Shown piece after piece: positions 23,665 through 33,213 of a stretch of 64,000 nucleotides of DNA (its first letter is position 1; each line of letters begins with the position of its first letter). The stretch is from positions 34,909 through 98,908 of the forward strand of contig CAYTGR010000010.1 of the NCBI GenBank assembly GCA_964437445.1, in the 5' to 3' direction. The notes below the pieces were generated by a model that was not told the DNA's origin, ran no database searches, and saw only the letters and a program-made list of their open reading frames with translations. A program made the translations under genes and the position numbers. This stretch comes from CAYTGR01 sp964437445 (GTDB lineage: Bacteria; Chloroflexota; Anaerolineae; B4-G1; SLSP01).

Positions 23665-24517
23665 ACCAGGGAATCCGGCCACCACCATCGGCGCGGCCCT
23701 GCGGTGGGCGATGTCGGCGTTGGCGGCGGTGGCCGACCGTCCGGCGGTGGAGGCGGAACTCTTGCTGGCCGCATTGTTGGGGCGGCCGCGTCCTTTCCTG
23801 CTGGCCCACCCCGAAGCGCCGTTGACGGCGGAGCAGGCGGCGCGTTACACCGCCTGGGTGGTCCGGCGCGCCGGTCATGAACCACTGCCCTACATCACCG
23901 GCCGGGTGGAGTTCTACGGGCTGGAGTTCACCGTCACGCCGGCGGTGTTGATCCCCCGCCCGGAGACGGAGCTGCTGGTAGACGAGGCGCTGGCCTGGCT
24001 GGCCAGCCGTCCCGCACCGAGGGCGGTAGATGTGGGGACCGGCTCCGGCTGCATTGCGGTGACGCTGGCGGTCTACATGCCGACCTTGCGCCTGGTGGCG
24101 GTAGACCTCTCACGGGCGGCCTTGACGGTCGCACAGGCCAATAGCACTCGCCATGGCGTGGCCGGGCAACTGCTGTGGGTGCAGGGCGATCTGCTGACGC
24201 CGGTGGGCAGGCCGGTGGATTTGATCATCAGCAATCCGCCCTATGTGGCTGAGTCGGAGTGGGCCGCGCTGCCGCCCTCCGTCCAGCGCGAGCCGCGCTT
24301 AGCGTTGCTGGCCGGCCCGGAGGGGCTGGCTGCGCTGCGGCGGATTTTAGCGCAAGCGCCGGCGCGCTTGCGGCCCGGTGGCCTGTTGCTGGCCGAGATC
24401 GGCGAGCGGCAAGGTCAAGCGGCCCAGGCGTTGGCCCGGGCCGCTTTTCCCCGCGCGGAAGTTGTGGTGTTGCCCGATCTGGCCGGCCGCGACCGGCTGT
24501 TGCAGATCAGGACGTAG
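23645..24517 (+). CDS. prmC: Peptide chain release factor N5-glutamine methyltransferase
   Basis: A 290-residue PrmC/HemK: N-terminal helical domain (1-80), then an SAM-binding Rossmann domain with VDVGTGSGCIAV and the catalytic NPPYV motif (about residue 197) that holds the release-factor glutamine. It methylates the GGQ Gln of RF1 and RF2. GAGGAG (23633-23638) fixes the start inside the end of the DUF58 gene. The gene ends 11 bases from the convergent gene on the other strand. Confidence 0.93.
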   Translation: MPAWSTEPGNPATTIGAALRWAMSALAAVADRPAVEAELLLAALLGRPRPFLLAHPEAPLTAEQAARYTAWVVRRAGHEPLPYITGRVEFYGLEFTVTPAVLIPRPETELLVDEALAWLASRPAPRAVDVGTGSGCIAVTLAVYMPTLRLVAVDLSRAALTVAQANSTRHGVAGQLLWVQGDLLTPVGRPVDLIISNPPYVAESEWAALPPSVQREPRLALLAGPEGLAALRRILAQAPARLRPGGLLLAEIGERQGQAAQALARAAFPRAEVVVLPDLAGRDRLLQIRT

Positions 24518-24528
24518 GCCGGCGTACC

Positions 24529-25956
24529 CTACTGGATCGAGACGAGGCTGAAGTTGTCAAAGCGTGTTTCCACCGGCGTCCAATCGTAGGAGCCGACGAC
24601 CAGCCCGACTTGACGCTGGGTCTGTAACGCTGAATCGGTGAACTCAAACAGCTTCACCCGGGGGGTGGTGTTGGCGATATAGATAGTCGCCTTGGTGCCC
24701 CGGACCTCCACGACGATGTGGTTGAGCTTGTCGTAGCCGGCTTGCAATCCCAGCCCGGTGCAGCCCTGCCAGCCTAACAGGGGGATGGTGACCAGGGGAT
24801 CGGTGTAGGTGGCGGTGGGGCGTGTGACATTCAGGTATTTGGTCACCGCGCAATTGCCCTGATAGTTCCATTCCATTACGTAAGTCGTGGTATAGGTGGA
24901 ATTGGCGGCGAAGACCAGACCGGCCTTGCCATCTTGGGGGTCTATGACCTGATCGCTGGCCCGCGTGAAATACTGATCCACAGAGATGTTGTAATTGGTA
25001 TAGGTGTTGGTGTATGGTGCGGGGATGGTGCCCATCCGCCGGTTGTTGCGGGCGTTATAATCCAGCATGATTTTCATGCGGTAATTGCCGGAGTTGTAGT
25101 TGACATCCAGCACTGGCCCGTCGGGCGAGGTGCCCCGGTAGTAGATGGCCCGCGGCCAGCCAGAGGCCACGTTGGAGAAATCGTCGGTGAAACCGGGCAG
25201 GACGACTGTCCAGTTGCGCAGGGCAACGGGTAGGAAGTTGGTCGTGCCGTAGTAACCCCGTATGACGAGATTGTCCACCCAGGCGCCCTGCTCCACCAGG
25301 CCATCGCTGTTGCTGGTGAAGCCAAACGCCACCCAGACCTGAGGGGCGCTCAGCCCCAGTCGCCAGTCCATCTGCCCGTGGTTCCAGTCTGACATCAGCC
25401 CGCTCAGGCGGAAGCCAGTGAAGGTTATTCCGTTGGTGGAATAGCCTACGGTGAAGTAGTCCCCCGGCTGGCTCCGGCTGAAGTAGTCAAAGTCCAGGCT
25501 CACATCCCAGAGCCGCGCGGCGCTGATCGGCCCGTAGATCATCCAACTGTCTATCCCGTCGGTGTAGACCTCGCCGGTGCCGAAGGTGACGACCGTTTGT
25601 GCGCCCATCACCCAGGCGGCGAAATTGGTGCCGGTGATGGTGCCGGTGCCCCAACGGGCGTTGGGCAGGGCCGTGGCACGACTGACCGAGCTCCAGGCGG
25701 CCGGCCACAACGTGGTGGTGAAGGGTTCACTGTTGAACGTTTGCCAGCCGGTGGCGTGGGGGCTGGCGGGGGCCAGGGTCGCTGAGCGCGAGGACAGGGC
25801 GCCCTCTAACGTAAAGGTGACCGGTTCACCCTGGCCGGCAAAGGGATCGGTGGGGCCCGGGACGGCGGTCTGGCCCAAGCCGGGCGCGGGGATGGCCAAC
25901 GCCATCCACAGCCCTACCAGACCAAAAACATTTTTCAACTGACGTGTTTGATGCAT
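24529..25956 (-). CDS. Secreted protein with jelly-roll (LamG-like) domains
   Basis: A 475-residue exported protein: signal peptide (hydrophobic 10-28), then two beta-rich parts. One (about 70-235) includes WMIYGPISAARLWDVSLDFDY, resembling immune-inhibitor-A-like accessory domains. A C-terminal concanavalin-type part (about 255-475) includes NISVDQYFTRASD and QVGLVVGSYDWTPVETRFDNF. No catalytic motif is seen. AAGGAGG lies eight bases before the ATG. It is likely a surface or extracellular binding protein; the ligand is unknown. Confidence 0.75.
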   Translation of the reverse strand: MHQTRQLKNVFGLVGLWMALAIPAPGLGQTAVPGPTDPFAGQGEPVTFTLEGALSSRSATLAPASPHATGWQTFNSEPFTTTLWPAAWSSVSRATALPNARWGTGTITGTNFAAWVMGAQTVVTFGTGEVYTDGIDSWMIYGPISAARLWDVSLDFDYFSRSQPGDYFTVGYSTNGITFTGFRLSGLMSDWNHGQMDWRLGLSAPQVWVAFGFTSNSDGLVEQGAWVDNLVIRGYYGTTNFLPVALRNWTVVLPGFTDDFSNVASGWPRAIYYRGTSPDGPVLDVNYNSGNYRMKIMLDYNARNNRRMGTIPAPYTNTYTNYNISVDQYFTRASDQVIDPQDGKAGLVFAANSTYTTTYVMEWNYQGNCAVTKYLNVTRPTATYTDPLVTIPLLGWQGCTGLGLQAGYDKLNHIVVEVRGTKATIYIANTTPRVKLFEFTDSALQTQRQVGLVVGSYDWTPVETRFDNFSLVSIQ

Positions 25957-26033
25957 GATTGACCTCCTTGAATTTGGATTTCAAGTGACTCAGTTTAGAC
26001 GCTATCCGGAGAGCGGAAGTTCCGGGAAATTTC

Positions 26034-26150
26034 CTCTGAACTGACGTTCACCAGCCGTGGGATGAAAATGCGAGCAGTGAGCAGGAAACAGAAACTTCTC
26101 TCTACTGCTCTCTGCTCCCTACTTAACTGTTTTCTATTCTCAGAGGGACG
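26034..26150. repeat. Composite repeat with GTGAGCAG-type core
   Basis: The outer arm CTGACGTTCACCAGCCGTGG and closing arm TTTTCTATTCTCAGAGG are the same arms that surround REP-like cores elsewhere. Here they enclose a GAGCAGTGAGCAGGAAAC/CTGCTCTCTGCTC palindrome. There is no gene in 25957-26157. Confidence 0.8.
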
Positions 26151-26157
26151 GCCGCTG

Positions 26158-27096
26158 TTACTCCACCGATTTTTGCCACAGTTCCAGGCGGGCCTGGTAA
26201 TCCAGCCGGAAGCGGGAGTGTAGGGCGGGGAGAGAGTCGGTTGGCAGCAGCAGGTCCACGGCCTGGAAGCCCTGCGCGGCCGCGGTGGCCTGCAGGGCGG
26301 CGACCGCCGGGGCCAGCGGCGCGTCGGGTTGCAGCCAGGCGTACCCGTCGGCCTGGGTGGCATCGCGCAGCTGCTCGCGCAGGCCCAGCACGGCCGGCCC
26401 ACTTTCCAGCTCCACGTGCCAGACCCAGCGGCGGAGGGTGCTCCAGCCGGGCAGCGCTAACCGGGGCCAGAGGGTCTCCCAATCCAGCGCGCTGCACTGG
26501 TAGCGCCCGATGCGCAGCGCCAAGTCGGCCGGGGGCGTAGCGGGCATGCTTAGTGGCGTGATGGCTTCCGGCGCGAGGGGAACAGCGCCGGCGGTAGCTA
26601 ATTGGACTTCCTGGAAGCGCAGCCAGGGGCTGAAGCCCACGTGAACATAGAAGGGGCGCGCTTCGTCTTCGGGCTGCGTGGTCAACCGCGGCAGGCCACG
26701 CGCGCGTGCCAGCGCCAGACCCGCCGTGACCAACGCGCTCCCCACGCCGCGCCCCTGCCATGCCCGGTGGATGTAGAGGATGGAGAGATGCAACGCCGCG
26801 CCGAACGGTTCCGGCTCCCGGTTCACCAGATATTCGGCCTCGCCGACCACCTGTCCTTCTACCTCAGCGACCAGCGGCAGCTGGCCGTTGAGCAGCTGCT
26901 CGTTGAGGTGGATGGCGCAGAGCTCCGGGCTCATCCAGGGACCGCCGTTGTACCAGCGCCCGAAGAGGTCCAGGGTCTCGTAGGGGACTGTCCGGCGGGT
27001 GTGGGGGTCTTTCCACGCCAGGACAGTGCTGCAATGGACGGTGCTGATCGCAGCAGCGTCGGCTAAGGTCGCGGGACGGAGAAGGAGCTCGGCCAT
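26158..27096 (-). CDS. Double GNAT acetyltransferase-like protein
   Basis: A 312-residue protein. The N-terminal half is a typical GNAT: LLRPATLADAAAIS, acetyl-CoA loop RAWQGRGVGSALV and a beta-strand pair before YVHVGFSPW. The C-terminal half is a degenerate second GNAT-like region without the Q/RxxGxG/A loop. The start at 27096 (or a TTG/ATG two codons up, 27102) overlaps the end of the upstream lipoprotein gene, so both are probably translated together. The substrate is unknown. Confidence 0.75.
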   Translation of the reverse strand: MAELLLRPATLADAAAISTVHCSTVLAWKDPHTRRTVPYETLDLFGRWYNGGPWMSPELCAIHLNEQLLNGQLPLVAEVEGQVVGEAEYLVNREPEPFGAALHLSILYIHRAWQGRGVGSALVTAGLALARARGLPRLTTQPEDEARPFYVHVGFSPWLRFQEVQLATAGAVPLAPEAITPLSMPATPPADLALRIGRYQCSALDWETLWPRLALPGWSTLRRWVWHVELESGPAVLGLREQLRDATQADGYAWLQPDAPLAPAVAALQATAAAQGFQAVDLLLPTDSLPALHSRFRLDYQARLELWQKSVE

Positions 27097-27098
27097 GG

Positions 27099-27518
27099 TC
27101 ACGGTTCGTTCACCCGCGTGAATACAGCCCGGTTGATTTTGATGGTGTCGTCGGTGCGGTTAAGCACGATTTTGAGCTCTCCGATTTCGTCGCGCGGGAT
27201 GTTGATGCCTCCAATCTGGCCCCGGCGGTTGAATAATTCCAGGATCAGGGTATCCCCTTCACTCTGGGTGATCCGGTAGTTACCATCTTCCTGGGCTTCG
27301 CTAAAGCAGCAGGCGCGGTAGCTGTACTTCCCGCCAATGAAGGTCCACCAGATTTCCAGGTCTTGCTCGCTCATGATTTGCCCCAGGTGGGCATCCCAGT
27401 AGTACCAATCGCCCTGGATGAAGGCGTCATTGGGGTCCGGTTGGCAGCCAACCAGCGTCAGAGCAAGTGCCAGCGCGAGCAATATGCCAGAACCACCTCG
27501 CGGCACGTTGAGCTTCAC
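27099..27518 (-). CDS. Small lipoprotein of unknown function
   Basis: A 139-residue protein with a clear lipoprotein signal (lipobox LVGC, Cys25) and a small beta-rich domain with a CC pair (SYRACCFSEA). It resembles the compact lipocalin-like stress lipoproteins common in Chloroflexota, but I recognise no named family. Its stop overlaps the start of the GNAT gene. Confidence 0.7.
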   Translation of the reverse strand: MKLNVPRGGSGILLALALALTLVGCQPDPNDAFIQGDWYYWDAHLGQIMSEQDLEIWWTFIGGKYSYRACCFSEAQEDGNYRITQSEGDTLILELFNRRGQIGGINIPRDEIGELKIVLNRTDDTIKINRAVFTRVNEP

Positions 27519-27584
27519 AGGCTTTTCCTCCTAACTTATGAAAGCATTTTTCATCGCGGCGATCTCCTGGCTCCCTATCACCCT

Positions 27585-27705
27585 TAAAAATAGAAACCAG
27601 TTAAGTAGTGAGCAGAGAGCAGCAGGCAGAAGTTCCTGTTTCCTGCTCACTGCTCACTGCTCACATTCTCATCCCGCGGCTGGTGAACGCCAGTTCATGG
27701 TAAAT
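27585..27705. repeat. Composite repeat, inverted, GTGAGCAG core
   Basis: The closing arm (AATAGAAACCAGTTAAG) comes first and the opening arm (CTGGTGAACGCCAGTTCA) last, enclosing GTGAGCAGAGAGCAG/CTGCTCACTGCTCAC. It is the reverse orientation of the copy at 26034. Confidence 0.8.
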
Positions 27706-27744
27706 TCTCATGTTATTCCTATAGCCTCGTGGGTCGGAGCCGGT

Positions 27745-28686
27745 TCACGTAGTCGACAGGGGTGACTGCTCCCCGGTCTCGGCGGTCGTGCCGGGGCCGG
27801 CCGTGGTTTGCAGCAACACCACGGCGATCAGGATCAGGCCGGCCCCGGCCATTTGCCAGAGCGCTAAGGTTTCACCGAGCACGGCCCAACCCAGGAAAGC
27901 CGCGACGACCGGTTCCAGGGTGGCGATGATGCTGGCGTTGCTGGCCGGCAGGTGGTGCAACCCGGCGTTGAAAGCGACCGCTCCGCCCAACGTGGGTATC
28001 AAACCCATCGCCAGCAGCCAGCCGAGCGTCGGCGGCGAGCCGAGGGTCTGGCGCAGGCCGGCCAGATCTTGCAGCGGCAGCAGGCAGAGCGCGCCCAGCC
28101 CCAGCGCGTAAGCCATCGTCGTCCAGGCGCTGTAGTGACGTTGGGTGGCCGCTTTGCTGAACAGGATGTAGAGGCCGTACCCCAGCCCCGCTCCCAACCC
28201 GGCCAGCAGGCCGCGCAGGTTGAGCCGGACACCCGCCAGATCGTAGACGCGGCCGACCAGGGCGCACCCGCTCACCGCTAAGATGAGTGCGACGACCTTG
28301 CGCGCGGTCAGCCGCTCGTGAAAGGTAAAAGTGCTGAGTACGGTGACCCAGGCGGGGGCGGTGTACATCAGGACGGCGGCCACACCCATCCCGGTCAGCG
28401 CGATGGCCTGGATGTAGATGGCGTAGAACCCGGCCACGCCGATCAGCCCAAAGCCCAGGAAGAGGGGCCAGTCGCGCCGGTGCAGGATCAGCGCCCGGCG
28501 CTGCCGGAGCCCCTGGATCAGGAACAGGGCCGCCGAGGCGATCAACGCCCGCCAGAAAATGACCTCCAGTGCGGGCAGCCGATAGGTGGTCATCAGCGCC
28601 GTGTAAAAGAGGCCGATAGCGCCCCAGAGCACGGCGGCGAGAAGGACCAGGCTGTAGCCACGGAAAAGGGAGTTTGGGGATCGCAT
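27745..28686 (-). CDS. EamA/DMT family transporter
   Basis: A 313-residue membrane protein with ten hydrophobic segments in two EamA repeats, for example LLAAVLWGAIGLFY at the N-terminus and LEPVVAAFLGWAVLGETL in the second repeat. The family exports metabolites or amino acids. The C-terminal tail (TTAGPGTTAETGEQSPLSTT) is hydrophilic. No ribosome-binding site is obvious before the ATG. Substrate unknown. Confidence 0.88.
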   Translation of the reverse strand: MRSPNSLFRGYSLVLLAAVLWGAIGLFYTALMTTYRLPALEVIFWRALIASAALFLIQGLRQRRALILHRRDWPLFLGFGLIGVAGFYAIYIQAIALTGMGVAAVLMYTAPAWVTVLSTFTFHERLTARKVVALILAVSGCALVGRVYDLAGVRLNLRGLLAGLGAGLGYGLYILFSKAATQRHYSAWTTMAYALGLGALCLLPLQDLAGLRQTLGSPPTLGWLLAMGLIPTLGGAVAFNAGLHHLPASNASIIATLEPVVAAFLGWAVLGETLALWQMAGAGLILIAVVLLQTTAGPGTTAETGEQSPLSTT

Positions 28687-28744
28687 AGCACTTGGCCGTG
28701 TGGTCAGATAGCAGAGAGCCCGTGACTGGAGGAGCGATGGTGGG

Positions 28745-29722
28745 TCATAGAGCCACCAGGGTACCCAGTCCCAGCGTGCGCGCGGCGTCGTAGACGGCGG
28801 TGGCAGCCAGCAGATCCTGGACCGCCAGCCCGACCGATTTGAACAGGGTGAGCTCGTCCGGGTGGGTCCGGCCCGGCTGTTGACCGGCGAGCACCTCTCC
28901 CAACTCGGTGGCGAAATGCGCTGCGGTGATCCGGTCCTGCCGCAGCGGGATCAGCAGGTCGCCGGCCTCTTCCAACGCGGCTTCCCGTTGATCTACGACC
29001 ACCCGCGCCCGCGCGACTGTCTCCGGTGGGAGCTCTTGCATCTGTGGCGTGAAGGCGCCGATGGCGTTGATATGGGTCCCCGGACGCAGGTCGGCATCGG
29101 CAAAAAGCGGGGCGGTGGCGGGCGTGGCGGTGCAGACGATGTCAGCCGCACGCACGGCCTCGGCGGGCGTGGCTGCTGCGTGAACGGGCAGGCCCAGCCG
29201 CGCGCTCAGTTCGGCGGCGCAGGCGGCGGCCTTGTCGGCGACCGGATCGTAGATCCAGGCCGTGCGGAGGGGGCGCACGGCGCAGACCGCTTCCAGCTGG
29301 GTGCGTCCCTGCACCCCGGCGCCGAAGACGGCGGCGGTCGTGGCCTCGGGGCGGGCGAGGACTGCCGTTGCTACGCCGGAGGCCGCCCCGGTCCGCAACG
29401 CAGTCAGCGCCCCGCCCTCTATGAGCGCGGCCGGCGCGCCGCTCTCCGGGTCCAGCAGGAGCACCACCGCGTGGGCGCGCGGTAGCCCCTGGGCCGGATT
29501 GTCGTCAAAGAGCGAGATCAGCTTGACGGCCAGCGCTTCACCGCCGCGCAGGGCGGCGGGCATGATGAGCGTCACGCCGTGGCGCTGCGAGCTGTGGAGG
29601 GTGGTCCGCAATGGCAATTCCACTTCCCCGGCCGAGAGCGCGGTGAAGGCGGCCACCATGGCCTCAATGGCCGCGCGCATTGGCAGCGCCCGGCGCACGT
29701 CAGCGGCAGAAAGGATCAGCAT
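28745..29722 (-). CDS. Ornithine cyclodeaminase / mu-crystallin family protein
   Basis: A 325-residue NAD(P)-binding protein with GVTLIMPAAL, ALRTGAASGVAT, the dinucleotide loop VFGAGVQGRTQLEAV and INAIGAF. The family includes ornithine cyclodeaminase, alanine dehydrogenase-like enzymes and ketimine reductases, and sequence alone does not separate them. The ATG at 29722 with CAGGAGAG upstream is preferred over a start nine codons earlier. It sits beside a class V aminotransferase on the same strand. Confidence 0.85.
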   Translation of the reverse strand: MLILSAADVRRALPMRAAIEAMVAAFTALSAGEVELPLRTTLHSSQRHGVTLIMPAALRGGEALAVKLISLFDDNPAQGLPRAHAVVLLLDPESGAPAALIEGGALTALRTGAASGVATAVLARPEATTAAVFGAGVQGRTQLEAVCAVRPLRTAWIYDPVADKAAACAAELSARLGLPVHAAATPAEAVRAADIVCTATPATAPLFADADLRPGTHINAIGAFTPQMQELPPETVARARVVVDQREAALEEAGDLLIPLRQDRITAAHFATELGEVLAGQQPGRTHPDELTLFKSVGLAVQDLLAATAVYDAARTLGLGTLVAL

Positions 29723-29807
29723 GGCGTCTCTCCTGGCAGTTAGCTCCATTCCCTGGGATTTCAGGCTGGTGAGCGGGTGGCTGGCCGGGCGCGGCCTGGC
29801 CTCCGGC

Positions 29808-31229
29808 TCAAGCTTCCAGGCTAAAGTAGTCGGCCAGCGGTTCGGTGTAGTTGACCGGCAGGTATTCGCCGGTATGGGGGACGAGCTGGTAATCCCCCTG
29901 GTATTCGCCCCGCCGGATGACTTCCAGCATAGCGATCAACCGGTCAATGTCGTCGGTGGTGTTGTAGCAGCCGAAGCTGATGCGGACCATGCCCGGCATG
30001 TCGGATTTGTCGCCGTGGAGGATTTTCTGCCGCCAGGTGACGGCCTCCTCCGGTCCCAGGTGGAGCAGGTGGACGACGTAGGGATGGGCGCAGAAGCAGC
30101 CGCTGCGCACACCGATCCCGCCCTCGTAGCCCAAAATAGCGGCCAGCTTGAAGTGGGAGATGCCGGCCAGGTTGAAGGGGATGACGCCGACTTTTTCGGC
30201 GGCGGCGCGGGCCGGGTCGGCCTCGCCGTAGAGGGTGAGGCCGGGGAGCGCGCGCAGCCGCTCCAGGGCGTAGACGAGGAGCTCGCGCTCGTGGGCCGCG
30301 ATGGTCTCCATCCCGATCTCCATGAGCACTCTGGCGGCGACGGCCATCGCCACCGCGCCGACGACGTTGGGGCTGCCGGCCTCGTCGCGATCCGGCAGGT
30401 CGGCCCAGTAGACTTCGTCCAGCGTGACGACGTTGACCGTGCCGCCGCCGCAGTACTCCGGCCCCTCCTGGAGGAAGACCTCGCGGGGGCCGATGAGCGC
30501 GCCGGTGCCGAAGGGGGCGTACATTTTGTGCGCCGAGAGCACCACAAAGTCCAGGTGCTCCGGGTCGTCATCAGGGCGCATGTCTACCCGGCGATGAGGG
30601 GCCAGCTGCGCGGCGTCCACTAAGATCCGCGCGCCGGCGGCGTGGGCCTTGCGGGCCAGGCGGTGGATGGGTTGCAGGAAACCGGTCACGTTGGAGGCCC
30701 CGGTGACCGTGACCAGGGCGATCCGCCCGGCATAGGTTGCCAGCTGGCGGTCAAAATCCTCCTCGTCCAGGCGCCCCTCCGGCGTGGCCTGGACGTGGAC
30801 GACCTGCGCGTGGCTGCGCCAGGGCAGGTCGTTGGAGTGGTGCTCCAGCTGGGTGGTGATGACCACATCGTCGCGGGTCAATCCTAAGCGGTAGGAGAGC
30901 TTGTTGATTGCCTCGGTGGTGTTCTTGCCGAAAATGACCGTGTTGGTGGAGAGATCAGCGCCGACGAAGCGGCCGATGATCTCATGGGCCTGGTCGTAGG
31001 CGGCGGTACTCAGCCGTGATTTGAAACCGGTTCCCCGGTGGACACTGGCGTAATAGGGAAGGAACTGCTGCAGGGCCTCCAGCACATCCACCAGTGGGGG
31101 GGTGCTGGCGGCATTGTCCAGGTTAACATACGGGACGAGCCGCCCATCCAGCAAAGGGATGAGGCGATCTACTCCCACAATGCGCTGCCGCAGATCAACT
31201 GGCTGAGCCGGACTTTGGGAACTACACAT
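29808..31229 (-). CDS. Class V aminotransferase / cysteine desulfurase-like protein
   Basis: A 473-residue PLP enzyme with LDNAASTPP, ILVDAAQLAPH and the PLP lysine in LSAHKMYAPFGTGAL. The later segment VRSGCFCAHPY resembles the SufS active-site cysteine loop. It is longer than SufS (about 410) because of a C-terminal extension. It could be a cysteine desulfurase or an isopenicillin-epimerase-like enzyme; there are no Suf genes nearby. AAAGGAG lies rather far (14 bases) before the ATG. Confidence 0.82.
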   Translation of the reverse strand: MCSSQSPAQPVDLRQRIVGVDRLIPLLDGRLVPYVNLDNAASTPPLVDVLEALQQFLPYYASVHRGTGFKSRLSTAAYDQAHEIIGRFVGADLSTNTVIFGKNTTEAINKLSYRLGLTRDDVVITTQLEHHSNDLPWRSHAQVVHVQATPEGRLDEEDFDRQLATYAGRIALVTVTGASNVTGFLQPIHRLARKAHAAGARILVDAAQLAPHRRVDMRPDDDPEHLDFVVLSAHKMYAPFGTGALIGPREVFLQEGPEYCGGGTVNVVTLDEVYWADLPDRDEAGSPNVVGAVAMAVAARVLMEIGMETIAAHERELLVYALERLRALPGLTLYGEADPARAAAEKVGVIPFNLAGISHFKLAAILGYEGGIGVRSGCFCAHPYVVHLLHLGPEEAVTWRQKILHGDKSDMPGMVRISFGCYNTTDDIDRLIAMLEVIRRGEYQGDYQLVPHTGEYLPVNYTEPLADYFSLEA

Positions 31230-31410
31230 AGATTTACTTCATGCTCCTTTCAATGAGATGTTAAGTCATGCAGTCGTTTAGGCATTGGGTCAATGTCGTT
31301 GGGTTGGCTGGCCGTCAGGTCACGGGGCGTTGGAACGTTGAGCACAGGGCAGAAGAGGGTGCCGTGCACGTTACACGTCCTGGATGCGCTGGGCGGTGAC
31401 AGGTGGGGTC

Positions 31411-33018
31411 TCAGACACTACTTTGGGTAGGAGCCTCGCGTTGCCACTTCAGCCCTTTGACGATGTAGGCTTTCAAATCGGGCTCCAGCTCAGGATGTTT
31501 GGTCTGGATGGTTTTGAGGTTGACATCCACCAGGCGGAAAACCCGCTCGTAGACGGCCTGGCTGATCAGCACTTCGCCCGCTTCCGCGCCGTCGCAATAA
31601 CGGGCCGCCCGGTTGACCGCGTCCCCGATGACGGTGTACTCCATCCGGTCCGTTGAACCGATGAACCCGTGGATCACTTCGCCGGTGTGGATGCCAACCC
31701 CTACCTGGAGGACCGGCAACCGGCGAACTTTCCAGCCTTCGCCCAGCTTGCGCATCGCGCGCTGCATTTCCAGCCCGGCCCGCACGGCCTTTTCCCACTG
31801 CTGGTTGTCGCGTTCGGGACTGCCGAAGACCGCCAGAATGGAATCACCGGCATATTTATCCACGACGCCATCGTATTCAAAAATGATCGGGACGAAGGCA
31901 TCAAACATCTCGTTGAGCATCCGGACCACGTCGTCAGGCTCCATTTTGGCGCTCAAGGCGGTGAAGCCCCGGACATCCGAAACGAGGATGGTGACGGGGT
32001 TGACCCGTTCGCCCCCCAGCCGCAGCCGGTTGGATTCAGCTTCCATGCGCTCGGCTATGGAGGGCGGGAACTGGCGCAGCAAGTTGGAGCGGAGGATTTT
32101 CTGGCGTTGCAGGGCCTCGCGCAGGTCGCGGTCGCTGATAAAGAGGGCCAGCTGGCTGGCGATGGCCCGCAGCAGCTCCAGATCGGTCTGGGTGAACGCT
32201 TCGCGCTGCTCATAGTTATCCACGTACATGACGCCCAGCGCCCGTCCTCCCCAGACCAGCGGCACGTACATGGCCGCCTGCACCCGGTACATGAGCACAC
32301 TGCGGTGTTTGGTGGCTTCGTTGGTCAAACGCCCCACCGGGGCCGTCCACAAAAAGGGTTCCCGTTTGCTAAACGCTTGCTTGACCAGGGTCATACTCAC
32401 GGAGTGAGCGCCGGTCGGCCAGTGAGCTTTCAGGAGCAAAGCCCCCTGTTCGTCGGGCAACAGCACCGCGCCCCGTTGCGCCGTGGGGAGCACTTGCTGC
32501 ACCTGCTCAATGAGCGTCTGTAGCACCGGTTCCAGCGCGGTGGCGTTGGCGAAGATGTCCCCCAGTGTGTAGAAGAGCTGGAGCTGGCGTTGGGTCTGCT
32601 CCAACGCGGCCTTGACCTCGGGGCCGGGGATTTCCATGGAATCTGTGCCGTGCTCGCCGCTTTCCTCTTCCGCTTGCTCCGCCGATTCTGATTCCGGCTT
32701 GACGACGAGCGGGGCAGTTTCCTCCAGGATGTCAACGGTGGTCTGTCCGATTTGGATATGGGCCCCCAGCGCCAGCTGGACTTTGCCGGTGATCGGTTTA
32801 CCGTTGACGCGGGTGCCATTTTTGCTTCCTAAGTCCTCTAACCAATAGGTGCCGTTTTCGTAGGTGAGACGGGCGTGGTGGTGCGAGACGGTGCTATCGG
32901 GCGACAAATCAACGTCTATGGTCGGGTCGGGCTTGGAACTGCGCCCGAAGACGATCACATCGGTTTCTGTTTTGAATTTGCGGGACGGATTGGGCGGCAG
33001 CGTATAGTTGATTAACAT
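31411..33018 (-). CDS. FHA-GAF adenylate/guanylate cyclase
   Basis: A 535-residue soluble protein: FHA domain (about 20-95, with HHHARLTYENGTYWLEDLGSKNGT), GAF domain (about 150-300) and class III cyclase domain (about 345-525). Metal ligands are the Asp of VSDVRGFT and DKYAGDS. The transition-state residues are in DAVNRAARY, and the Lys of DKYAGD fits ATP as substrate. The ATG at 33018 is preferred to a GTG at 33027 because GGAG stands at proper distance. It is transcribed from its own promoter, divergent from the LCP gene. FHA implies control by Ser/Thr phosphorylation. Confidence 0.9.
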   Translation of the reverse strand: MLINYTLPPNPSRKFKTETDVIVFGRSSKPDPTIDVDLSPDSTVSHHHARLTYENGTYWLEDLGSKNGTRVNGKPITGKVQLALGAHIQIGQTTVDILEETAPLVVKPESESAEQAEEESGEHGTDSMEIPGPEVKAALEQTQRQLQLFYTLGDIFANATALEPVLQTLIEQVQQVLPTAQRGAVLLPDEQGALLLKAHWPTGAHSVSMTLVKQAFSKREPFLWTAPVGRLTNEATKHRSVLMYRVQAAMYVPLVWGGRALGVMYVDNYEQREAFTQTDLELLRAIASQLALFISDRDLREALQRQKILRSNLLRQFPPSIAERMEAESNRLRLGGERVNPVTILVSDVRGFTALSAKMEPDDVVRMLNEMFDAFVPIIFEYDGVVDKYAGDSILAVFGSPERDNQQWEKAVRAGLEMQRAMRKLGEGWKVRRLPVLQVGVGIHTGEVIHGFIGSTDRMEYTVIGDAVNRAARYCDGAEAGEVLISQAVYERVFRLVDVNLKTIQTKHPELEPDLKAYIVKGLKWQREAPTQSSV

Positions 33019-33057
33019 CCCTGTCACTCCTGCACCAAAAGCTCAAAGCCCAATCTT

Positions 33058-33085
33058 AGTATAACCTCAAATTGGCAAGTGGCAA
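33058..33085 (-). promoter_or_regulatory. Promoter of the cyclase gene
   Basis: On the minus strand TTGCCA, 16 bases, TATACT. The start codon lies about 40 bases downstream of the -10. Confidence 0.65.
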
Positions 33086-33095
33086 AAATCAGGGG

Positions 33096-33124
33096 TTGGA
33101 CAAAGCGGGAAAGCTGAGTACAAT
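33096..33124 (+). promoter_or_regulatory. Promoter of the LCP gene
   Basis: TTGGAC (33096-33101), 17 bases, TACAAT (33119-33124). It lies back to back with the cyclase promoter, ten bases apart. Confidence 0.6.
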
Positions 33125-33213
33125 CAATTTAATGATAACAAGGGTTTGGACCTTGAACAGTTTGCTGCTTCAGCGCGCCCATAGAAGGTCGGACGGCAAA
33201 GAGCGATGATGGC

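Noticed and set aside
27670..27705. Transposon terminal inverted repeats with a transposase
   Set aside because: The arms recur around different cores, but no transposase, integrase or target-site duplication is seen anywhere in the window.
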